DNA of 64,000 nucleotides from IMG/VR virus record IMGVR_UViG_3300032820_000001, positions 124,001 through 188,000 of that record. One strand, written 5' to 3'. Of the stretch, positions 43,200 through 50,292 are shown in pieces. Both the position numbers and the translations under genes were made by a program. The DNA comes from a virus. Positions within the stretch are counted from its first letter, which is position 1, and every line of letters starts with the position of its first letter. The notes beneath the pieces are model-generated. The model saw only the letters and a program-made list of their open reading frames with translations, made no database searches and had not been told where the DNA came from.

Positions 43200-43565
43200 T
43201 TATTTTTCTTCATCAAAGTATGGGTCTGGATTAAAACCCTTCAGTAGTTCCATCCATTCGGCACTTTTCAATCCTAAAAAGTTCTGAGCTTCTGCTTTTG
43301 AATGGCAAGCACTAAGCGCATATTTAATAATAGCATCTTTAACGATTAAGTCAAGGTATTTATAAATAGGGATTCCATACATTTTATTGCCAGCTGCTTT
43401 TGCTGCCAACTCTAATTTAAGAGAGATCACCTCTTCTAGATTGAGAGAATTTAACATTGACTCAAATTCATCAGTTGTTTTTTTCTTTCTTCGAAGAGAT
43501 TTAGATACTGAGTAGTTTTTATTTGTACCTTGAAAATGCTTATTGTTTTTCCATGTTTCTTTCAT
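43200..43565 (-). CDS. 121-aa basic protein with a possible Fis-like HTH
   Basis: The N-terminus is basic (KSLRRKKKTTDEF), and the middle has LDLIVKDAIIKYALSACHSK followed by AEAQNFLGLKSAEWMELLKG. The spacing of Ala, Leu and Gly looks like a Fis/NtrC-type helix-turn-helix. As the first gene behind the promoter at 43,677-43,705 and directly before lon, it could be a regulator of that unit. The HTH call is from pattern only. Confidence 0.5.
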   Translation of the reverse strand: MKETWKNNKHFQGTNKNYSVSKSLRRKKKTTDEFESMLNSLNLEEVISLKLELAAKAAGNKMYGIPIYKYLDLIVKDAIIKYALSACHSKAEAQNFLGLKSAEWMELLKGFNPDPYFDEEK

Positions 43566-43676
43566 AGTATTTATTCTATAGTATTAATATTATTATAATA
43601 ATTTAATTAATAATAAATTATATATTAGTAATAAGCATATATGCAGATCTGCTTAATTGCTTAGGTTAGTATAATC

Positions 43677-43705
43677 ATTATGCATCAAGTCTCAGGATTT
43701 GTAAA
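43677..43705 (-). promoter_or_regulatory. Sigma70-type promoter of the lon operon
   Basis: The minus strand reads TTTACA (43700-43705), a 17-base spacer, then CATAAT (43677-43682): five of six at both boxes. It would drive the 121-aa gene and lon through an AT-rich leader of about 100 bases. Host-type boxes suggest early or host-polymerase expression. Confidence 0.72.
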
Positions 43706-43768
43706 GAACTTTTTTCAATATATCTCCTCAGTAAACAAAATAATTAATTTTGTTCTTAAAACACCACT

Positions 43769-43798
43769 TAAAAAAATAGCAGGCGATTTGCCTGCTAT
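43769..43798 (-). terminator. Intrinsic terminator after the ligase/nucleotidyltransferase operon
   Basis: ATAGCAGGC and GCCTGCTAT form a 9-bp stem with a 5-base loop. On the minus strand it is followed by a run of seven or eight T. It lies 36 bases after the stop of the 1000-aa gene and would end the leftward transcript from the 46-58 kb block. Confidence 0.9.
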
Positions 43799-43833
43799 GC
43801 TAAGGAAAGGGTGAGGTTGAAGATTTAAATCGA

Positions 43834-46800
43834 TTAAATCGCTGCTTCTTCGCCGCCTAGTTCAAAATCTTCTTCGGCTCCCATCGCTGCTTCGTCTTCA
43901 CCAGCGGCTGCCTCTTGATCATAGATTTCACTTTCAGGTTCGTCGACAACATTTGCCAATTCATCTTCAAACTTATCAAAATAAAGTTTTAAGTTTGCGA
44001 TGAGGTAATCATAAAAAAGATCCTGGTCTTTTGGATCAGATAATCTTCGGTAAGACTCAACAATGTTGGTTTCAATTCTTTCCCAAGTTCCCATTGCAAA
44101 ATTTCGACCGGTCTCATCTTCACCTTCGAGCGCGAAGTCTTGCTCTTCTTCTGCTTCTTCTGTTTCTTTGTCGTTGGCCTTGGGATCAATATCAATAAAT
44201 TTATCTCCCGTATCCACCGCAACTTCAATCTCTTCGTTGGCATCGCCGGTCTCTTCGAGCGACATTTCATCTTCATCGGGAGTATCTAGAATTTCAATAC
44301 CATCGCTAGCACTGGAAGTTATATCTGGAGATAAGGAGTTTGCTACCGCATTTATAATATGCGCTCTATACGATTCCCGCTGTTCTGACGTAGTTGTTAA
44401 ACTTTTATAATCAGGCTCAATAACGGGGATAATCCTCTTCAGAAGTTGTTCTAACTCATTAATACCGGTATTTGCATACGGAGCATCCTTCATATCTTCT
44501 TGGACCATTTTTCTAATCGCCAGCCGCGCTTCAGATTCTCTTAAGAATTCTTTTTTCTTAATTCCTCGAAGAATGCCCCGAATGTTTTCGCGCAGAGCGA
44601 GCTCTTCAATAAATTTCTTTCTGTCAATTGTGTGCATTTCGTCTAGCTCCTCTTCTCTAATTAGTGATTCCGTTTCTTTATTACCAATGCCGGGGCCAGC
44701 AACGTTGCCACCAGCCATGCTGCTAACTTCTCTCATTCCAGTCTTACTCCTTTTCCAGTTAGTGAGAAAATCTACTATTTCTTCTTCTGGCATACTTTCG
44801 ATACTATCAACAAAGGCATCAGCGGCCTCTTGATCAGGGAGAGACTTAATATAATCAAACATTTCGTGGGCCATCATTTCTTTTCCTGTGTATGATTCTG
44901 GCGCATCTACTCCGCCGATAATTTCATTAAGTTTATTTTCCAGCGGCCAACGCTTGGAGGTAGACTTTATAATATTCATAATAGTTTCAGCACTCACACC
45001 ATCCGGCTTATATTTTTCTACGTCACTTAAATCTTTTTCTTCTATTGCTTTTGTCATTGCATCCCGAAAGTCAGTGGCGCTGATACTCCCAAGCGGTTCG
45101 CGAGGTTTATTAATTAATTTGAGGTTCGATCCCTCTGGCGCTTCGTATTTTTCTTTCATGTCGTCGAACCTTTTGATATCTCCAGCATCTTTGGTGCTGA
45201 CGCCCACTACCACGCTTTTTTCTTCACCCTTCTCAGCAATATCCGCTAGATAATCATGAGTAAAGGCCAGTGGATTATTATACCCCTCCTTCCAGATGGG
45301 TATAACCTCTATTTTGCCCTTGAGTCCAGCATTTTCAATATATAAATCTAAAATCCTTTTTGCGGCATCTGGTTGCACTTCAAGTTTGACCCCCTGTGAA
45401 GGTAATTTGATAAATCGGATTGATTTTTCTTTTGTGGGTTTTGAAATAAGAACAACAACTTTGTTGGCGTCGTGTAATAGGTAATCCTTCATCAGTTGGA
45501 AATGTCCAATATGGGGAGGTTTAAATGATCCTGGAACGAGAGCAATATCTGCCTTATGTTTGTGTTCATTATCTTCGACGTCTGATTCTTCTTCTTTTAA
45601 TTCTTCTTGTTCTTTCGAACCTCGGCTGCCCGGATACTTTTTAATTCCAAGTATTTGATTTATGGGAGCGAAATTGCCAGTAAACTTATAGGTGATACCA
45701 TCATAATCAAAAACAAAACCTTCGGCCGCCGTCGAAACCTGTTCTACGTCTTTAAGTTTTTTCATTTGCTTCATTAATGTCGACATTTCTTTTTCATCAC
45801 TTGCTGCTTCAATTTCTGCAACCGCGTCAGACACTCTCTTTTTGAGATTTGTTATTTCGGCTTCATTATCTAAAACAAACGCAGACTCAAGGCCCTTTAA
45901 CATTTCCACAGAAAAATCATGAATGATATCTTCGAGCGGCCAGATTGCTGCTGAGTATATTTTTCCGGAACCATTTACGAGGTCTCTAATTTTATTTTTT
46001 AATTCCCCATTTTCAGGAGGAAGCATTTTATAAATTTTAGTGAGAGATGCTCCACGAACGTGGAATATCCTCTTCATCAACTCCTTCTTCAATTCGGGGT
46101 CAAGAGGTGGGAGTAATTTATCCACGACTTCACCGACTCGCTTGTTAAGGTAATCCCCAACCGTATTGCTCATCGTCATATCATCTTCGCTCATCAGATT
46201 ATGTAATCGACTTAAAGCTTCATTTAAAATTCGGTCATCTGCAATTGCTTCAAGGTTTCTAATTGCATTAACTTCAACTTTGTATTCTTCGTCGCTTAGG
46301 AAGTCACTAACATCGTCAAGCGCATTTTCTAAAACTTCTGCATTGCCAGACACGTCCTTGTCGACGGTGGCTCCGGATTGCTTATCAAATTCTTTGTGAC
46401 CAACTCGGTGGATTGTCAAAGTCTTGTTATCGTAATTTATAACATTGGATGTTCTTGGATCTTGGACTTCAGCGTTGTACCAGATATTGGCATCGGGCCC
46501 AAAGATATCGAGCTGAGTTTCTATATGTAGGAGATCAATGGCCTGAGAGAATATATTAAAGGCATCATTAAATGATTTTGCCAAATCCCCTCTGCCTTTA
46601 AATTTGTGGGCTAGCTCATCCGCTGTCAGACCGCCGGCTTTGATATTTCCCATGTTCCGCGCAGCTTTAGCTTTCCCGTCCTTAACAGAATAAGATACGA
46701 ATAAATTCTGACCATCGGTTTTTTCAGTACCTACAAGACTGCCCTGACTCGCTTTGATGAAGATATCTTCTATCCCGCCAAAACTAAGATCAGGGTTGTC

Positions 46801-46836
46801 ATAGAGGTGATTCATGTGCTTGGCTACACCGCCCAT
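43834..46836 (-). CDS. Ligase-like nucleotidyltransferase fused to HIGH-type nucleotidyltransferase
   Basis: The 1000-residue protein joins two nucleotide-transfer folds. Residues 1-400 look like an RNA/DNA-ligase-type domain: motif I GTEKTDGQNLF (Lys39), WYNAEVQDP, motif IV AEGFVFDYDG (Glu372) and motif V TYKFTGNF. Residues about 430-640 match the HIGH superfamily (NMN/cytidylyl/pantetheine adenylyltransferase): VPGSFKPPHIGHFQLMKDYL (His442, His445) and ISATDFRDAM. The remaining 360 residues are acidic, helical and without motifs. Similar fusions occur in T4-like marine phages, and a role in NAD or RNA-end metabolism is likely. The gene starts the transcript that ends at the terminator at 43.78 kb. 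RNA repair and NAD salvage are alternatives I cannot separate. Confidence 0.8.
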   Translation of the reverse strand: MGGVAKHMNHLYDNPDLSFGGIEDIFIKASQGSLVGTEKTDGQNLFVSYSVKDGKAKAARNMGNIKAGGLTADELAHKFKGRGDLAKSFNDAFNIFSQAIDLLHIETQLDIFGPDANIWYNAEVQDPRTSNVINYDNKTLTIHRVGHKEFDKQSGATVDKDVSGNAEVLENALDDVSDFLSDEEYKVEVNAIRNLEAIADDRILNEALSRLHNLMSEDDMTMSNTVGDYLNKRVGEVVDKLLPPLDPELKKELMKRIFHVRGASLTKIYKMLPPENGELKNKIRDLVNGSGKIYSAAIWPLEDIIHDFSVEMLKGLESAFVLDNEAEITNLKKRVSDAVAEIEAASDEKEMSTLMKQMKKLKDVEQVSTAAEGFVFDYDGITYKFTGNFAPINQILGIKKYPGSRGSKEQEELKEEESDVEDNEHKHKADIALVPGSFKPPHIGHFQLMKDYLLHDANKVVVLISKPTKEKSIRFIKLPSQGVKLEVQPDAAKRILDLYIENAGLKGKIEVIPIWKEGYNNPLAFTHDYLADIAEKGEEKSVVVGVSTKDAGDIKRFDDMKEKYEAPEGSNLKLINKPREPLGSISATDFRDAMTKAIEEKDLSDVEKYKPDGVSAETIMNIIKSTSKRWPLENKLNEIIGGVDAPESYTGKEMMAHEMFDYIKSLPDQEAADAFVDSIESMPEEEIVDFLTNWKRSKTGMREVSSMAGGNVAGPGIGNKETESLIREEELDEMHTIDRKKFIEELALRENIRGILRGIKKKEFLRESEARLAIRKMVQEDMKDAPYANTGINELEQLLKRIIPVIEPDYKSLTTTSEQRESYRAHIINAVANSLSPDITSSASDGIEILDTPDEDEMSLEETGDANEEIEVAVDTGDKFIDIDPKANDKETEEAEEEQDFALEGEDETGRNFAMGTWERIETNIVESYRRLSDPKDQDLFYDYLIANLKLYFDKFEDELANVVDEPESEIYDQEAAAGEDEAAMGAEEDFELGGEEAAI

Positions 46837-46842
46837 TTATCA

Positions 46843-47091
46843 CTACTCCTTATTTTCTTCAAACAATTGCACTCTTTCTTCAAGTAAGCTAACTTTCTCT
46901 TGGAGTGAAAATACCTCTTTTCTCACAGTACGAAGATTAGATTTCATATTTTCTACTAGAACTGCTTGAGACTGAGAGGTGGGCCTAATCTTTGACAGAC
47001 CTTCCTTCAGTGCCCGAAGATAGGAGCCGACACTTACGTCTTTACCTTCTCCTACGAGAAACCTTCTCGTCATTCTATAAAAATCTACCAT
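46843..47091 (-). CDS. 82-aa coiled-coil protein
   Basis: Starting at the ATG at 47091, which overlaps the stop of the preceding gene (TGATG), the protein has a basic start (VDFYRMTRRFLVGEG) and a heptad-rich C-terminus (LREV-like EVFSLQEKVSLLEERVQLFE). Likely a coiled-coil oligomer. Function unknown; it is coupled to a basic Ala-rich gene and lies next to the ligase fusion. Confidence 0.6.
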   Translation of the reverse strand: MVDFYRMTRRFLVGEGKDVSVGSYLRALKEGLSKIRPTSQSQAVLVENMKSNLRTVRKEVFSLQEKVSLLEERVQLFEENKE

Positions 47092-47402
47092 CAATCATCA
47101 TCCCTTGAACCAAAAAGGTTAATTGTCCCTTTTTTCTTCTTGGTATATTTCTTTTTTGGCTTTTCAGATACAACATGTACCTCTTCTTCCACCTCTTCAA
47201 CAATCAGAGCTTCTTTGGCGAGGTTTAATGCTTCCTCTTTCGCCTTTTCGGCCGCTGCATGTGCTAACGCATGTTTTTCAGCCTCTTCTTTTTTGAGAGC
47301 CTCCAATTCTGCGTTTTGTGCCGCATCTGCCTGAGCAGTTGCCGCTTTTTTTGCAGCTAATGCTGCAGCTTTCTTTTCTCGTCTTTTTCTTGGACTTGGC
47401 AT
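47091..47402 (-). CDS. 103-aa Ala/Lys/Glu-rich low-complexity protein
   Basis: The start MPSPRKRREKKAAALAAKKA is strongly basic and the rest is Ala/Glu helix with a Lys-rich end (KKKYTKKKKGTINLFGSRDD). Composition is like histone-like or scaffold-like proteins and fits DNA binding or packaging. It is coupled to the next gene by a TGATG overlap. No homologous fold is recognised. Confidence 0.6.
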   Translation of the reverse strand: MPSPRKRREKKAAALAAKKAATAQADAAQNAELEALKKEEAEKHALAHAAAEKAKEEALNLAKEALIVEEVEEEVHVVSEKPKKKYTKKKKGTINLFGSRDDD

Positions 47403-47424
47403 AATATATCACCACCTTTCTTTT

Positions 47425-48165
47425 TTATTTATCTTCCTCGTTCGGAGAAATTATTATATGGCCACCACTTTCGGTGGGACCAGCTTTACTATAATCTTGT
47501 CGGGCGACTCCAAGAGCCGTTTTGAGATGGGCTCCTTTATTGAGTGCGGCAGTGTCCCCGGCAACCTCACCTGCCTTGCTTAAAATTGTTTTCACAAACC
47601 AAGTTATGTTTCCAGGACTTCTAAGTGCCATCAATGAGCTTCTGACTCCGGGCAGCGCCAGCCAACGATCCATACTTTTTGTGAGTACCTCTTCGTGGCC
47701 CTTTGTTTCATCAGCCTCTACGTCTACGGCTGCAGCGTCTTGATCCACCTCGTCAAGATTCGCTTTTCCATCTTCCTCATCATGAATTTGTTGCTGAAGG
47801 CCAGCGGCCATCTCCGGAACACCTATTTCATCTATATTTTTCCCCATAAATGGTGAAGTATAGGGTCGAGAATCAGAAGCAAACCCATATAGGATAGAAC
47901 CATCAATTGCCCGTAAAACACTTTCCATTTGTTGCGGAGATGCTCCTTTGCGAATCATTTGTCGCACACCCTGAAGAATTGGACCTTCAAGTGCGTTAAG
48001 TGTGTCGCTGTCCATCGGCCGGCCAGTTAAAGTTGGCCGAACATCACTTGGATCGGTGTTAAAGGGAACCTCATCGCCATGCTCTGCCAGATTTGGTTTT
48101 ATTCCTTGATTTTCAAATAATTTTTTAAACAAATCTTCATTTCTGTTTTTTAGATATTTTTTCAT
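47425..48165 (-). CDS. 246-aa protein with shared LFKKLFENQG N-terminus
   Basis: From the ATG at 48165 (GGAG ribosome site 4 bases upstream) the protein begins MKKYLKNRNEDLFKKLFENQ. The neighbouring gene begins MKNLLNERSSKLFKKLFENQ, so the two share the same N-terminal helix. The rest is acidic: DVRPTLTGRPMDSDTLNALE, then SMDRWLALPGVRSSLMALRS. Role unknown. The shared tag, distinct from that at 36-40 kb, may be a second head-targeting helix. Confidence 0.62.
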   Translation of the reverse strand: MKKYLKNRNEDLFKKLFENQGIKPNLAEHGDEVPFNTDPSDVRPTLTGRPMDSDTLNALEGPILQGVRQMIRKGASPQQMESVLRAIDGSILYGFASDSRPYTSPFMGKNIDEIGVPEMAAGLQQQIHDEEDGKANLDEVDQDAAAVDVEADETKGHEEVLTKSMDRWLALPGVRSSLMALRSPGNITWFVKTILSKAGEVAGDTAALNKGAHLKTALGVARQDYSKAGPTESGGHIIISPNEEDK

Positions 48166-48166
48166 G

Positions 48167-48595
48167 TTACTCCTTTTTATTTTCCATGAGATCTGGGTTT
48201 GAGAAATTATCAACCTCAAAACCAGGGGGCCATTCGCCCTCCATCCCTTTAAAAACTACCGCAAAATCATCGTTGGCCCATCCGGGATATTGATCGCGAA
48301 GGCTATTATCTTCGCCTACAGCTAGATCCGCAAAGGCACCGCGAGAAAGATTCCATATCTCCCCGTCGTGGTCTTCACTGCGAAGGAAGGCAACTACCGT
48401 TTCCGGAGTTTCTTTGGTTCGACCTTCTTCTTCCCACCCTCTCGTCCCCGGAGAACCGACTTTATCTGCGTGACGTGCAGAGGTGTAAGGACCTTCCTCT
48501 AGGGAATAATTTTCATACTTTTTCGTATCAACACCCTGATTCTCAAATAATTTTTTAAAAAGCTTGCTGCTTCGTTCGTTTAGTAAATTTTTCAT
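48167..48595 (-). CDS. 142-aa protein with shared LFKKLFENQG N-terminus
   Basis: Starts MKNLLNERSSKLFKKLFENQ, then acidic and Gly-rich sequence (ADKVGSPGTRGWEEEGRTKE, ETVVAFLRSEDHDGEIWNLS). It is not recognised. Its start overlaps the zincin gene by 4 bases and its stop lies 1 base from the start of the tagged neighbour. The N-terminal helix repeats that of the neighbour, so a common targeting or docking role is likely. Confidence 0.6.
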   Translation of the reverse strand: MKNLLNERSSKLFKKLFENQGVDTKKYENYSLEEGPYTSARHADKVGSPGTRGWEEEGRTKETPETVVAFLRSEDHDGEIWNLSRGAFADLAVGEDNSLRDQYPGWANDDFAVVFKGMEGEWPPGFEVDNFSNPDLMENKKE

Positions 48596-49119
48596 GATGA
48601 ATCACGATCTCCCTTGCTGTAATGTGCGGAATGGTTGCCTGCAGGCCCTAACCACTCTTCTCGGTCGTTATTTCTTATTGGAATTGCTCCGTCGTCGCCA
48701 GGATCGGCTCGATGTTTGTCAATTCCTTGATTATTGTTCTTTCTGCCATCGCACCAGTCTCTAAGTAGCATGTTTCCCTCTAAATACGCCTGTTTTTCCA
48801 TTTCTCGAAGGTGTTTATCGTCTTGAGCGTATCCTTCGGACGTAGGCGCAGCACCCCCGAAATTGCCTTGACAATTCTGGTTATGGTGAACCAACTCATG
48901 CGAAAAGCTCCTTAAAACGTCTTTTGGGTGCCTTCCGGTTGAATATAAGTGGATTTCCATACCTTGAGGGTCGTAATATGCTGTTTTTCCAAGGGGATCT
49001 GCGTAATTTTCCTTATTTTCGCGCAAAAACACCTTGCAGGACTCATTAAAGCCCAATTGCTTCTTTGCATAGGGGTAAAACTCCCTTATAAGCTCGTGAA
49101 TGGTGTTTTTGTTATGCAT
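48592..49119 (-). CDS. Zincin metallopeptidase (HExxH), 175 aa
   Basis: The zinc motif SFSHELVHHNQN (His74, Glu75, His78) is followed after about 28 residues by LREMEKQAYLEGN, supplying a Glu ligand, the SprT/DUF-type metallopeptidase arrangement. No signal peptide. The C-terminus is Asn/Asp/Gly rich and disordered. The start codon lies inside a 14-bp palindrome and has no clear ribosome site, which suggests leaderless or regulated translation. Confidence 0.75.
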   Translation of the reverse strand: MHNKNTIHELIREFYPYAKKQLGFNESCKVFLRENKENYADPLGKTAYYDPQGMEIHLYSTGRHPKDVLRSFSHELVHHNQNCQGNFGGAAPTSEGYAQDDKHLREMEKQAYLEGNMLLRDWCDGRKNNNQGIDKHRADPGDDGAIPIRNNDREEWLGPAGNHSAHYSKGDRDSS

Positions 49120-49123
49120 AACA
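49110..49123. repeat. 14-bp perfect palindrome over a start codon
   Basis: TGTTATGCATAACA is its own reverse complement and covers the ATG of the zincin gene. Just upstream on the minus strand is an extended -10 sequence. An operator overlapping the gene start is the simplest reading. Confidence 0.55.
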
Positions 49124-49136
49124 GTTAGTAAGTAGT

Positions 49137-49145
49137 ATTATAGCA
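49137..49145 (-). promoter_or_regulatory. Extended -10 promoter candidate before the zincin gene
   Basis: The minus strand reads TGCTATAAT, a perfect extended -10. The -35 region is poor. The predicted start would give a leader of about 10 bases, with the 14-bp palindrome just downstream. Confidence 0.45.
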
Positions 49146-49159
49146 TGCATTATGCTCTT

Positions 49160-49501
49160 TTAAAGGGCTATTTGGATGATAATGATGATAAGAGATAATA
49201 ATAAGCACAAAATTGTCTTAACTGTGAGGCCCTCATCCATCAAAGCATACAACAAGATGGCCCCTATGACCGTTCCCGACGAGAACCCGATGATCCGCAT
49301 TGGCCATATCTCTCCATCGAAGCCTTGGTACCCATATTTCGATGCAATGATAACTAAATAGCCAGATGGAAGGCCCATCAAGGCAATTATATAAGGATAT
49401 TTTCTAAAAAACTCCCATAAGAACTGTCCGTTCACTTGAAACCAGAAAATAAGCTGGCTTAGGCAGACAAGTCCAACGTATAGAAGAATATTTTTGGACA
49501 A
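49160..49501 (-). CDS. Four-helix membrane protein, 113 aa
   Basis: Four hydrophobic helices are visible: NILLYVGLVCLSQLIFWFQV, YIIALMGLPSGYLVIIASKY, IGFSSGTVIGAILLYALM and ILCLLLSLIIIIIQIAL. It is an inner-membrane protein with short loops. It lies between the zincin and small acidic genes and has no known family that I can name. Holin-like or superinfection-exclusion roles are possible. Confidence 0.7.
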   Translation of the reverse strand: MSKNILLYVGLVCLSQLIFWFQVNGQFLWEFFRKYPYIIALMGLPSGYLVIIASKYGYQGFDGEIWPMRIIGFSSGTVIGAILLYALMDEGLTVKTILCLLLSLIIIIIQIAL

Positions 49502-49519
49502 AGAGCCCTCTGCTTTCTT

Positions 49520-49960
49520 TTATTCTTTTGGCTCTTTAGATTCCTTGGCGGTAAGGGGCATTCCCAGGTCAACTGGTTTCCCTGTGGCCACGCGGCCAAG
49601 AGTATCTTGTTTAACCTTGGTCAACATTGGATTTTCACCAGTCATTGTGCTTGCCAAGTAATCAATACTACCATCAATTGTTGAAAGTGTATTTAATTTG
49701 TCGCTAATTTTCTGGAGGAGTCGAATAAGCTCAGGATCGGCATCTTCGGTCTCTTCTTGAATAATTTCTTCTACCATCTCAGTGTTACCAATCAAATCAG
49801 CTTCTCGGTGAGCATCCACCTCATCGCGATCTTCTGAGTTTGAAACCATGGGCGAAGCTTCCACGGAGGGGTATGCATCTTCACTTACTTCCTCTTCGGT
49901 GTACCGTCGCCAGTCCTCAAATATTTTCTGTTGCTTTTTAAAGCTGCTAAATTTTGTCAT
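49520..49960 (-). CDS. 146-aa acidic protein with an EDWRRY N-terminus
   Basis: From the ATG at 49960 (GGAG upstream) it begins MTKFSSFKKQQKIFEDWRRY and continues TEEEVSE. The FEDWRRYTEEE stretch recalls the tag ENWRxFLNE, so it may be a diverged capsid-targeting sequence. The rest is acidic with a helical core (LIRLLQKISDKLNTL). It overlaps the upstream gene by 14 bases. Unknown function. Confidence 0.55.
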   Translation of the reverse strand: MTKFSSFKKQQKIFEDWRRYTEEEVSEDAYPSVEASPMVSNSEDRDEVDAHREADLIGNTEMVEEIIQEETEDADPELIRLLQKISDKLNTLSTIDGSIDYLASTMTGENPMLTKVKQDTLGRVATGKPVDLGMPLTAKESKEPKE

Positions 49961-50291
49961 TTTTTTTCTCCTCTCGAAATGGTTCCATTTCGGCACCCTT
50001 GAAGGAAGGTAGATCAGGACGCGATGGGCCCGCATCGGGATCCCGTTGCAAATCAGGACGGCCCGCGTAGATTTCATCTACCCAGCCCAATACCTTCTCC
50101 TTGATTTTGCTGATAGCTTCCTCGCCGATGGCTGAGAGATCCATACCCAAGAATTTTTCTAGGTCGCCTACATTTTCGGCTGAGTAATCAATCCCCAAAC
50201 GCTTTGCGCGACCCCGCGCCAAAGCAGTTTCGGAAACCGCTTCTTCCTCGACATGTCTATTCCACGTTTCGTGTAATTTATGATATTTCAT
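49947..50291 (-). CDS. 114-aa acidic protein with an ETWNRH N-terminus
   Basis: From the ATG at 50291 it begins MKYHKLHETWNRHVEEEAVS, with a W-N/R-x-H/Y-x-E-E pattern resembling the tag at 36-40 kb. The middle is helical (GEEAISKIKEKVLGWVDEIY) and the end Pro/Asp rich. The gene begins 1 base from the stop of the 2215-aa gene. Function unknown; a weak member of the tagged group. Confidence 0.5.
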   Translation of the reverse strand: MKYHKLHETWNRHVEEEAVSETALARGRAKRLGIDYSAENVGDLEKFLGMDLSAIGEEAISKIKEKVLGWVDEIYAGRPDLQRDPDAGPSRPDLPSFKGAEMEPFREEKKNDKI

Positions 50292-50292
50292 C

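Larger units (their letters stand above)
43566..43833. other. AT-rich intergenic region with promoter and terminator
   Basis: This is the longest non-coding stretch in the window. It holds a minus-strand promoter (43677-43705), a minus-strand terminator (43769-43798) and a very AT-rich leader of about 110 bases before the 121-aa gene. No tRNA cloverleaf or conserved RNA was recognised. It separates the ligase/nucleotidyltransferase operon from the lon operon. Confidence 0.7.

Noticed and set aside
43357-43368. TATTTATAAATA palindrome, a T4-late-like box on either strand
   Set aside because: It lies inside the coding part of the 121-aa gene, more than 200 bases from lon, which already has a better upstream promoter. 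Kept only as a note.
43566-43676. Possible small RNA or tRNA in the AT-rich gap
   Set aside because: No cloverleaf, no CCA, and no stable GC stem. It is more simply the leader downstream of the lon-operon promoter.
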